From: Chlorokybus atmophyticus
Lineage: Eukaryota > Streptophyta > Chlorokybophyceae > Chlorokybales > Chlorokybaceae
Direction of reading: 5' to 3'
Length of the DNA stretch: 64,000 nucleotides
Assembly (NCBI GenBank): GCA_009103225.1
Contig: RHPI01000560.1
Span: 711,404-775,403 of the forward strand
This document shows, one piece after another, positions 49,938-60,628 of this stretch. Both the position numbers and the translations under genes were made by a program. The notes below the pieces were generated by a model. It saw nothing but the letters and a program-made list of their open reading frames with translations. It searched no databases and was not told the origin of the DNA. How positions within the stretch are numbered: position 1 is the first letter of the stretch; every line of letters starts with the position of its first letter.

Positions 49938-52741
49938 TCAAGCGCCGAGTCCCAGTGACTTGGGCCGCATGAGCGCCTTGATGGGTTCTCTGATGCCGGT
50001 GCCACCGCTGCCGAGGCCGGTGCCAGCGCCGGAGAAGCCCATCTTCGCAAGCATCTTGGAACCAAATCCAGTCGTGTGTTGTTCAAACTCACCAAAGTTT
50101 CTTTGGTCAATATGGGTGGAGTGCACGATCTGCGTGGTGACAATGTGGCTGGAAGCCATTAAAGGCTGTGACACAGAGGGACCCTCATCGGCTATCACCC
50201 CGCTCGACACAAACTCCATCGGCCGCGCGTAGCTCTTGCGCCGTACTTGTGAGATGCCCTCGGCCCGCCTCCGGCTCTTGCTTTTGCTTGTGGACACGTC
50301 TCCGCCGGTAGAGTGGCGCCGTTTTGACCGCCACACGCCGTCCTCGGAAGCCTCCCAGATCAGCCGCTCGTGCGCAGCTGCCCTCCTTGCGGCTCTGTTG
50401 GCCTTCACGGCCTTCCTTGCCCTGTGTTGCCTCTCATAGCTCAGCCCATCATCATCAACGATGTCTTCATCAACATCAGCGGTCAAACTGCTGCGGTAAG
50501 AGCCTCTGTCAGCGACGGGTTGCACGGGCACAAGCAGTCTCTGCATGTAGTCTTGAAGGATCATGTGGTCGGGCACGAAGGAGTGAGGCGTCCTTGTCAC
50601 CACGGTGAAGCGCTTCTTGCCCGAACCTTGGCTCGAACTCTTCAGCTTAAAAAGCCCCGCCAGCTTGTGCAGCTGCAAGCGCTTCACTTTGTCCATTGGC
50701 GGGAACGCCCACATGTCGCCCATAGTTTCAACAAAGTCCGCCAGCGTCTGCGCATACGAGAGTTGCAGTAAGCATCGGCCACGACAATGCCAGCACGTGA
50801 GTAATATACAACACACTCCCATCTTCCATACGTACATTATTGATTACTTGTAGAGACTGCACATCAAAGCCGCGCCACACGCGCTGCGAGCGTGACATGG
50901 ACTTGGCTTCTGTGGCGTCCCTCATGCTAGCCTTGTAGTCACGCATCTGTGCACGCAATGCTCTCTTGCCCGCCATCTGCTCACGCCGCCTGTGCTCCTT
51001 CTCACCTGTACTCGCACAAGACCAAACATCAAAACCAGTTTTTGCATAAACCACACTCGGGCAACAACAGGCATTCGGTACAAACAGCACAAAATAGCTT
51101 GCCTGGTGCTAGTCTTGTAGCTTTGGCCTTTTTGCTACCAGACCGCTGCGAGCTAACATGCCAAATTGGAGGGCCCTCCCGAACATCATCGTCGTTACCG
51201 TCCTCTAGACCCTCGCGCAGAACGGCAGACCGCTGCTGAGCCCGCTGCTGACGCTTCCGCATCCAATGTGGAGGCTTTCTGTTCCCCAGGATCTCATCGA
51301 TGTCGAGCTCCTCTCCGAGTACATGCGGCGCTGGTGTATAAGCTATGGGAGAATCATTGATGGCTTCAGGCAATGTGGTACCTGTTTCCTGCGAATGAGA
51401 GCCAAGTTGTTAACAGAACTTCCTACACTTGGTCAAAACTCCTTCAACAAACCAAGTAGCGTCATTGTTGTCACCGCAGACAGCAGTTGCACGTGACACG
51501 CATGAGCGCACCTGAGCAACTTCACCATCTTCCTCCTGTTCCTCATCGTCTTCTTCGCTGTCACCAGCAATAAGCCACCCACTCAAGTTGCTGGCTTCAC
51601 TATCGCTATCACCAAATGGGTCGTCGAAGTCGTCCCCAGCAACATCATCGAGTGGACCAAGCGGCCTATCTTCAATAGCAACCTGAAACACACAACTTCA
51701 GCCCAACCAGACAATGGACCCAGCGATTCTGAACACAACCAACTGAAGTTGTTTCTACCTGGTGGTTCAACCTTGCAACAATGCCTTCCAGGACCTCCTG
51801 ATCTTCATCATCCACCTCCAAGCCTTCCAAGTAGTCATCTATTGCTTCGCTGTCCATGCTGCTGACGCCTTCATTGGACTCTGATGAGCCCGACTCGTAC
51901 AAAGGCACGGGGGCTTTGCGTCCTCTTTGGCGTGAACGGTCATCACTGTGACATGCATGAGAGGGGCCTCAACAAAGCATCCTTCCACACTCAAGGCTTG
52001 TAAATGCAGAGCATTCCTCAACAATAGTTGAGCTACTTGCATACGGCCTGCTGTTGACAGCAACCAGCGGGCTTACAACTCGCTGTATGGCCATGACAGC
52101 ATGCTCTCAACAGCTGAGTCAGCACCAGTAGCACAGCTACTATCAACTAGCTTACCCATATGTATGACAGTGTGTTACGTAACATTCAATGTGCATTGCA
52201 CAACTGTGACATCATCATTTTCAACCATGCATGTTGAGTAAACCAGCATGCGGCTTGCACCAACCATGACTTGGCAGCGGTCTTGTCTGAAACAAGCTGT
52301 TGCAATCATCATCATCAACATCATCATCACTGAGCACTGGATGTTCCTTGCCAAGCATGACAGCGGTACATGCCTGTACACGCGCACGTTGCCGATGACG
52401 ACAAAGTCTCCGTCATCACTGAAGCTGTCGCTGTCAAACTCAAGCCCAAGAGGGAAGGACTTGCGGCGACTGCGATGCTGCTGTAGCTGCGGAGCACTAG
52501 ACGAAGCAGAACCCTGACCTCTCTGCATGGGCCCCGCAGCATCCATTACCATCTCGCCCCAGTCTGTAGCCAACGCACCCCCAACCACGAACAGACCTCC
52601 TCCTCCTCCTCCTCCTCCGCTCCATCCTCCTCCTCTACCTCGTCCTCCATGTCCGCCTCGCCCCCCACCCCCGCCTCTCGGCCCTGTTCCTCGCCTCTTC
52701 CCCCTCGGCCCATACAAGGGCCCCTTACTCTTCTTCGGCAT
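49938..52741 (-). CDS. R3H and G-patch domain protein (Sqs1/Pfa1-like)
   Basis: Six minus-strand exons (52741-52374, 51945-51759, 51682-51512, 51388-51103, 51005-50848, 50747-49938) encode 659 residues. R3H plus G-patch proteins such as yeast Sqs1 bind RNA and activate the helicase Prp43 in splicing and ribosome assembly. The N-terminus MPKKSKGPLYGPRGKRRG leads into a Gly/Arg-rich stretch. Acidic segments follow (DSEAIDDYLEGLEVDDEDQE). The R3H domain reads RLQLHKLAGLFKLKSSSQGS then GKKRFTVVTRT. The G-patch ends the protein: GFGSKMLAKMGFSGAGTGLG and GIREPIKALMRPKSLGLGA. Two junctions (after 52374 and after 51103) seem to use GC donors; they are required to keep phase. The gene is divergent from the KIAA0930 homolog. 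Confidence 0.85.
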
Positions 52742-53567
52742 GGCCCACGAGCACCGCCGTCGCCGACACCTCCGCCTCGACCTCCGCGTCCACCTCCACA
52801 GGCTTTTCTGCCACGTGGCAAGCTCACATCAAGCCTCGTGGTCCCAAACAAGGCATCGCAAATCCCAATCCACGACCGGGCCCGGGACCCTGCTTGGTCC
52901 TGGTTTGGGACCCAGGTGGAACACACACATTGCTTGCGGGGTTGTTGCTGAGGTTGTTGGTGGCGGTGGCGGCGGCGGTGGCACTGCGGGGTGTGTGCGC
53001 GGTGAAGCTTGAGCTAAATGTGAACGTCTGCTTGGTGCTGATTTGCCCCTCGCATGGGCGTCATGCTGGCGGCAGCCGTCGCCTAGTAGGGTTTGCGTTT
53101 CCAGCTGCTGCTGATGCTGCTGCTCCTGCACGTAGCAAAGGGGTCCGACATGGACAATGGGTCAGTGCTGATTGCTATGACGGGAGTTAAGTCGCAGCTG
53201 TCTGTGCACGGAATTTGCTCTCTACTCGGGAGTGAACTGCCCAGAGGGTTTCTTTGTCTGCTTGTAAGAGAATGTTTGCGCAGGTGTGCATATGTACATG
53301 ATTGCGTGTCAAGAACTGAAAGTTGTACTCTAAAGATATGGTGGACGCTGTTTGTAATTGGGCGCACTGTGTCTAGCATGCAGCGCTATGCTTGCCTGGC
53401 CAAGCCGCGGACAATGTGGCATTGTTCAGCTGCATGCATGTAGTTCATGTGCATGCCTCTGTGATTTGCACTCCAGCAGCATGTAGTTCAAGTGCATGTT
53501 GTTTTGATTGGCATTCCAGCAGTGTGAGTACTGACACGTTCATTGCAGAGTTGAGCTGGGGCCTGTG
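52742..53567. promoter_or_regulatory. Divergent intergenic region with possible 5' exons
   Basis: About 830 bases between two head-to-head genes. Open plus-strand frames here, for example around 53150-53262 before a GTAAGA donor-like site, could be upstream exons of the KIAA0930 homolog but lack family support. Confidence 0.35.
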
Positions 53568-56264
53568 ATGAGCACTCCCTCGCCTGTTAATGATTACGAG
53601 GATGATGAAGCTCTTGAAGCAGAGGAGGCTACACCCTCGATGGCAGGGAAGTCCAGGTACCTTTGCGCGTACACCTGTTGCTGCGTTTGTTGCTATCTTA
53701 CAATGCGCTATGCTCTGTGTTGCTACATGCCTGCTTAAGTCGTGATGTGCAGACAGTGTCACGCACAAGACATGCATGAGATCATGACGCTATGTGTCTT
53801 ATGCAAGCACGCTCTATGTGTCAAGTATTCTTGTGTGGGTCACGCACATAGTTCACATACCCTAACCGTGCATGGTTGTCTCGCTCTGCAGGTCTGAGCT
53901 TTTGGATGCCGTGAGAGTGTACTCAGAGAACTTGCTGGAGCCGGTATCAAGTGGTTCGGCGGCTTTCGCAGCAGCCACGGGCGACAAGAATGGTGGGTTG
54001 TCTTTCTGGCGGGAGACCTTCGAGGGGCTGTTCCTGGATGCCACTCCTCACTTGGACGCGCCCAAACAGCAGGACGACATGCTGTTCTTTGTGCGCCAGA
54101 AGGTGGGGTTGTGAAGGCATGAAAGCACACCTTGTCAGGCTGTAGCTCAATCATGCTATGCGTGCTTTGCGGTGGCTGGTCATCAGTGTATGCAGTTGTA
54201 TGTGTGTGCAGAAGGATGATGAAGGCCAGGCCCCGTTCTTCGTGCGACGTTGGACGCCGCAGGTACCTGTGCGTATCAACACCGACCTTCACACCCCTCT
54301 TTGGTTGACTGTGTTGGGTATTCGGTAGCCCGTGTTGCGGCATTGTGCTCAAAGCGCCTCTACTTGCTGCTTTTGTGCTTGTCCGTTTGTAACTCAATCT
54401 GCATGTCTGTGAGAGAGCTTGGCTCATTGCTTACATGCTACTTCTTTGCAGCTTCCAAAGATTATTGCAGCAGATGTCGGCAATGGGTTTGCCGAGAAGG
54501 CAGCGTCTGTGGATTGGAGGCGATCCGTGTACCTCAATCTCATCGCTCACACGTCATACGCGTTGACTGTCGCAGTTTGCAGGTATGGCCACCTCTACTT
54601 GCGTGGCGCCAGGTCAAGACCATGCATCGCACACTGAGCGACGTGTGTTGTTTACAGCAAGGCGGCACTTGATGAACGGCGAAGGTCTGGAGCAACCGGG
54701 CTGGCTACCTCACTTATGAAGGTATGGGTGCAGTCAGCAGCAAGAATACGCTGTGTCTCCATGCTACCTCATGTTGTCAAGCATGCGAGGCCGTGAGTTT
54801 GGTAGGCAGCTATGCTAGTTGCTTCATGAGTGCGACGTACAACGTGTGCAGTGAGAAATTCATGCGGGACTCTCGAGACCGTGGCAAGCAGTTGCATTGC
54901 CTCATCGATATGTTTTCCGTCCTACATGACGGTGTGCAAGTGTGCTCCAGGTCACAAAAGTTGTGTATGCATCACCCAGCAGACTGAGAGTGAACATGCA
55001 AAGTTCTAAGGTGGGGTTGCAAGCATCATGCCTTGCCTCGGTGCAATTGCAAGCACAGTGATGATATCATTGTGTGTGGCAGACAGAGAAGCAAGTGCCA
55101 GCTTACCCTGACTGCTGCTTTTCCGTCTTTGACTATGAGATGGCATTTGAGAATGTGGTAAGCAGCTGCTTTGGGCTGCCTCAGCTTGCAGCTGTAGCAC
55201 TGCTTGCTGCATCAAGGTAACAACACCACTACATGTGCGCAGGTGGTGTCGGAACCAGACCATTGTTTGTGCGTGATACTGAGTGCGCGGGGAGGTGCTG
55301 CTCTGAGCGACAGGTCGCCATCATCGAGTGCCACAACTCCTGTTCAAACACCAGACTCGGCCAGGACGCCTTCTTCCAGCGGCCACTCGGTATGTCGTGT
55401 TGTCGTGCATCAATGACGCATTGCAGCTTACTTGGCTGCCATTATAGGTCACACTTTTCTCAGGTTTCGTGACCTATGACAAGTTGCGTGAGGCTTTCCA
55501 AGGTGGGTAATGGCATCTGCATGCACGTGCGTGCGCGGGTGCGTGCAGTCATGGCAGTCATAAACTAGATTTTGGTTGCAGGTGGACGCACTAGGCTATC
55601 AACATTGCTGAGTAAAAAGGCTTCTTCTGAAAGGGTACTCATGAGAGGCCCTGGCGGTAGAGGGGAGGCGGAGGTGGCTGTCACTGGCGTTGGCACAGGT
55701 GAGGTTGAGTCCAAGCTGATCAGTCGCATGATATCGTGTTGTACAACTATCACAAAGGCGTGATAGGTGTTGACATGCACTCAATGTGTGTCAGCTGACC
55801 TGTCACCGCCTCCTGATGACTCTCCGGAGAACAGTCCCGTATCCAGCTTCACAGGCAAGGCATTGTTCAAACAAGAAGAGCCGCAGCCGCAGCCACAGCC
55901 GGCGGCTTCCAGCCAACAACAGGGGTGGGGAAAGAGGTTTGAGGGAGCGTTCAACATGTTGAGTCTTGCTGCTCAGAACACGGCGAGAGCAATGACAGCG
56001 GCTGCACAACCGCTCGTGAACAGTGGCAACGACATGATTGTGCCGCGACTGCAGTGTTGCCTCATGTCGGTGACTTTGCCCTGGCAGTCATTGGCACACG
56101 ATCTGCTACTCAAGGTGTGTGCACACGCATCTGCTTGCGCTACGTGTGCTCTCTTGCCCCNCCCCCCGCCGCCTGTTGCATGGCTGGCAGTCATGTCATC
56201 GTGAAACTGAACAACAGTGGCATATCTGCAGACACCAGTGCCGCTGCCGGTTGAAGCATCATAG
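53568..56264 (+). CDS. KIAA0930 (C22orf9) homolog, conserved protein of unknown function
   Basis: Exons 53568-53656, 53892-54102, 54212-54262, 54452-54582, 54658-54721, 55083-55157, 55243-55272, 55314-55389, 55464-55502, 55582-55698, 55795-56114 and 56232-56264 give 411 residues, near the 404 of the human protein. No molecular function is established for the family. Matching blocks in order: FWRETFEGLFLDA, QDDMLFFVRQK, VDWRRSVYLNLIAHTSYALT followed by VAVC, YPDCCFSVFDYEMAFENVVV, FQRPLGFVTYDKLREAFQ, RVLMRGPGGRGEAEVAVTGV, and near the C-terminus VTLPWQSLAHDLLL. To keep the conserved frame between 55243 and 55389 a 41-base segment (55273-55313, GT...AG) must be removed; otherwise a Ser/Thr-rich frame runs to a stop. 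The N-terminus may extend upstream, because an acceptor-like AG lies at 53547-53548. Confidence 0.82.
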
Positions 56265-57854
56265 CGTTAGCGCCTAATTTCACACAAGTGTACAGTGGAA
56301 GTGTATACGCGCCTGCAGCACGCTTACAATAGGTTGCAGTTTACATGCACAGGCAATGAACCTTAGGAGAATGCTTGTTGCTGCGCGGCCATAGCCTGGC
56401 TGAATGTTTGCATGTCGGCATAGCTTTTGGCTTACCTGAAGGCAAAAGCAATGGTAATTATAGCCCAGCACACCAATGGTCACGACATATACTTGTCACA
56501 CCAGATGCGCGCCCTAACCTCTTCACAATTATAAGATCAGCGTGTATAAACAGTGTTGCTTTGCAGCTACAGCAACCAAATATCTTTCATCTGCGGCTAG
56601 CATGCCGTTTACTGCAATGATTCAAAAACGGGCACAGCCATTCCAAACAGAGCACCCATATCGGCTGCGGCAGTGTAGTTGTGTAGGCGTGCTTGCATGC
56701 TGCTGGCATGCGTGTGAGTGTGCTTGTGCAGTGATAGGCAGAGATGACAGTACATAGCTTGGTGTGACGATGTAATAGGCATGGATGACAGTACGTAGCT
56801 ATGTGTGACGATGTTGCTGTACTAGTAATGATGTGGGACCCATATACGATCAAATTGCTTATGTACATGTAAGTGCGGTAGAAGGGTTGTGTACAAACAA
56901 TACAACAGGAGTCTAATGTGCGCTCAGTGCATGGTGTTACTCAGAAATGCAATACCACAAGCTATCGCCCTATGCAAAGTCAGCTCTTTGCACTGCCAAT
57001 GCGCTGGTGTGTAAACCAGGAAGCGTCTGATCAATCCATCTCTGTTCCGCATGCAATGTCTTGGCGGACAAAGGCGTGGCGCTTGTACTGTTTGTGCTCA
57101 GCAATTGTGAGTGAGATGGTGCATTTGTGAGGCCGGTGCTTCATAAGCCTGCGAGTGTAAGCTGATCTAAATGCCGTGGTTGGCACATCATTAGGCTACA
57201 AGCGGCATAATGGTCTACTTCATTCAATGCAGCCACACAGGAAATCGTATGCTGAACGACCCGGATGTACACACAATGGATTTGCTGCAAACTTCCATTT
57301 TGCTGTCAGGGGTATGATGCACACAGCAGTCACCGTCAACGGCTCATACAAGAATGATATACGTATATAGAATATCACATTATAAGAAAGCACTCTGAGA
57401 AACGTTCTGTACACATCATTCAGAGACAATCAAGACTGAATACTATCTGTGTGAGAGTTGCAGTACTATCATCTTGTATGAGACACTCAGTAATGCCTAC
57501 CCAGTCCATGACAGTAAAATCTGTACGCGTGCATCAGAAGAATACCACACAAATCAAACCAGCAACAACACAGCAACACTCATTTACAAATTGAGATACA
57601 CCCACACAGCTAGAAACCACCTGTACAAATGTCCTGGCTACGGACGGACACAGAATTACTATCCCAAACTCACATCACGCGCACACGCTGGCACATTGCC
57701 AGCATTAGACAGCCCTCTACAATGCCTTCAGGGACGGAGAAGAGCAAGATAGACACCAAATACCCACTCTGCGCAGCAACATACTTGTTAGCACAAAATG
57801 CAACCAAAAGGTGTGAATGACATTTGCTACATACCCACTGTCACATAACGAGTT
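56265..57854. other. Convergent intergenic region
   Basis: No exon recognised in 1.6 kb between the KIAA0930 homolog and the nuclease-like gene. Confidence 0.45.
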
Positions 57855-59325
57855 CTACTCACATGACGATGCAGGAGGATGCTTGAAGGGCGCTTTGGTA
57901 CAACCATCTCCCGTCCCATAACCTACGCCATTGGGCAACCACAGTTCAATCCTGTCAAGATCACACCGCTCCAGAAGTTGTAGCCGATCAGTTTCCTTCT
58001 TGGTGACGCTACGCCCACAGAGGACAAGCAGAAGCCGCCTGCCTTGTAAAGCTCTTACGGAAGGGGCACCTTCCTTCAACATGATTCTAAAAACAACCCA
58101 CAGTTCAAGAGAATATAACAGTCAGATCTCAAAATAAAGAATGCTCATTCACCTGAGTTTGACAAGCTTTCCGTGCAATTCTTTGGCATCTTCGCTCGTT
58201 ACGACATTCTTGGCTTCGATGATAGCAGCTGCGCCGTCAGCTATTACGACACCGTCGATCTGGACAGATAACTAACAAAACACAGTCAGATATTCAGACA
58301 ACGACAACAAACATGCTGCAAAATTACCTTGCCGTCTTTACTTGTAAAGACCCGTTGACAAAGCCGCTGAGGGTTTTGATAGCCGAGTCCATCGAGCCAT
58401 GCTATGCCATGTTCGGCAACCTCGTCTTCTTGCCAATGAGCCATATTCTCGATGAATCCTTCATGAGTCTTCACCTACGTGAAGAAACAAAGTTTGTACA
58501 ACAATGCAACTTACACACTTGTATACCATCAATTCTCTTACTGTGGCGTGTAGAGGCGTCTCATCTGGTCGGACCAAAACATACCGACCACCGTCTTTGA
58601 GCTGCAAGTGCTCAAATGCCAAGCACTTGATACCATTCTTACTCTCAAGAACTGTGGAATACTCAGCAACGGCAATACCGCCGCTATCTTTGACAGCTCT
58701 TTGCAGCTGCACATGAATGAAAAGCACGAATCACTTGCGTTGCAGCATAACAAGGTTTGCAAGGAAAACACGTCTCTCAGAACGATGTCTTACTGCGCTT
58801 TTTGTTACGAACTCATATATGACACGCTTCCACTCATCTGGGTCTTTGTCAGCATGCGGAAAAATCAGCTCCACGTTTAGAAACCTTTGCTGACCATACT
58901 TGCGTAAAGGAGGCTTCCTGCGGGTGAGATGACGAACAACTCAGCACAGAGAGACAAACAAAATCAGACAAACAGGCGTCTCATGTTTACCTCTTCCCAT
59001 CATCATCGATCGACGCAGATGAGGTGGTTGCCATGGCGACTGCCGTCCGCGAGACGGCAGCTTTGTTCCCAAGTTTGCCAGCCGCCCGTTGCGTTGGCGC
59101 AGTTTCCTTGTGACCTGTAGACAACGAAGAACACAATATGAGACACATCACCGTAGCCATCAACAACATGCTTGCCAACCATCAGACCAGCAAACACCCC
59201 CCAAACATACCTGCTGAGGATGGCGCGAGGTCTCCTGGGAAAGCAGACGATCCAATTGAACGCAACATGACTCGCCAGTTGTCCTGACGGGTGGCTACGC
59301 GCTGGAAAGCAGCCAGGGCCGCCAT
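57855..59325 (-). CDS. PD-(D/E)XK nuclease-like protein, presequence-bearing
   Basis: Seven minus-strand exons (59325-59211, 59114-58991, 58917-58794, 58706-58542, 58474-58328, 58271-58153, 58086-57855) give 341 residues with all phases consistent. I do not recognise a named family. The core motif is typical of PD-(D/E)XK folds: a helix with Glu (EDEVAEHGIAWLDGLG), then a strand with Asp (SVQIDGVVIADG), then AAIIEAKNVVTSED carrying E-x-K. A conserved C-terminal block reads LQGRRLLLVLCGRSVTKKET. The N-terminus (MAALAAFQRVATRQDNWRVM, then Ser/Ala/Lys/Arg) resembles a mitochondrial presequence. It could be a host nuclease or a transposon- or effector-derived gene. A decayed paralog with the same exon order lies at 9.6-10.5 kb. 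The large intron 3-4 and 4-5 spaces have no other exons. Confidence 0.72.
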
Positions 59326-60628
59326 CTGTATATGCACATGCGCACTGAAAAGTCAGTGCACAGAAACAAATCGCTAACTTCATGAAAAACTCTCGCGTAC
59401 ACACAACCAGCATGATCGGCACACAATTCAACACATAGAAGCATCACAAGCAACACCATATGTAACGGCGTTTGGTTGGGTTGCAGGGCAGGCACATACA
59501 GACACATGCGCCGACACAAGCACATGCTGACGTGAAGACACATGCACCTTGACTCTGCAGAGCCGGCTCAAGCAACGGTGCCGGTGACCAACCACTGCGT
59601 GCCGCCTTGCACGTCCCGGCTGCCGCTGCACAACCAGCTACCGCCATCTTTAACTCCGTGGGACGCATGTTTGACAGACCGGATGTGCGCGGCAGACGTC
59701 ACTACAGTCGGGACGCTAATGGGGAAAACCTTATGCCGGCTGTCTACGCTTGCAGTAGGGTAAGACTGGTATATTTCGGACACCTAATTAAGGATAGGTT
59801 TTGTACTATGTTATACCTATCTGAAGGTGTTAGGTGATAGATCATTGGATAGCCCTTGGCGCGTACTGCTTGACACCGTTGATGGCATATCTTTAGGGTT
59901 AGTATTGTGCTGTCAGCGGTCAGTCAAGTAGACAGGTGTCAGCGAGTGGTCTCAAAACCCTATTTTCTTAATTTCGGACGGCTGAAAATGGCTGCTTTTC
60001 AGCCTGCTGTGGCGGTGTGCTGGCGTCTGACAGGCCTTAGCCTGTGCTGACGTGTTGCCCTTGCCTAGTGGCGCCCGTGACGTGCCCTTCAACCTTGCTG
60101 CCATCGCCGCAGAGGCTGGTGGCAAAGTTGTTGTTGTTGTTGGTTGTCCGAACCTAGGCGAGGTAGTGGGCGCCTGCTGCCTGGTGCGCCTTCCTAGTCG
60201 TCTTGTGGCGCCGAGACGCTCCGTCCGCCCGTCCGGCCTCCATCATGGTGAGTCTTAGTCGGCACCTGCTTGGTGTTGTAGTTGAAACCCTAGGTGTGCC
60301 GTTTGCCTTGCTTGCCTGCACAGCCTTGCATGCACTCTGTGCGTGCGTGATTGTTTTTGTGTGTGTTGTTGGCTTGGTGTGTGTGCGCGTTGTTCTGTCT
60401 TGCTGTGTGGTTGTTAAGTCGGGGGCTTGGGTTGTTGGCATTGCATCCAGGTGTGTGCATGTGTGTGTGTATTCTGCATAAGCATTGCATGCTGCATTGC
60501 AATATAGCATGCAACTGTGCATATGTGCCATTCTGCATTGCGATTCAGCACTGTGCATGTGTGTGGACATTGCATGCTGGTGCTGTAGTGTTGCATTGGC
60601 ACAGTGTGTTGCACATATGTACATGGCC
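59326..60628. other. Left flank of transposon element 2
   Basis: An imperfect inverted repeat (CACCTAA... and its partner) spans about 59782-59836. The sequence ATAGCCCTTGGCGCG at 59849-59863 recurs almost exactly at 63980-63994 in direct orientation. A GT/TG-rich stretch fills 60300-60600. No gene recognised. Confidence 0.4.

Noticed and set aside
52546-52926. Plus- and minus-strand Pro- or Gly-rich frames around 52.5-52.9 kb
   Set aside because: They are shadows of the Gly/Arg-rich N-terminus of the R3H/G-patch gene.
55273-55440. Ser/Thr-rich continuation (SPSSSATTPVQT) in the KIAA0930 homolog
   Set aside because: It runs to a stop and loses the conserved downstream block; the alternative frame matches the family better.
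60052-60258. Plus-strand frame with ARDVPFNLAAIAAEAGGKVV
   Set aside because: No further conserved sequence follows, and it lies in the flank of a transposon; probably chance or an unrelated fragment.
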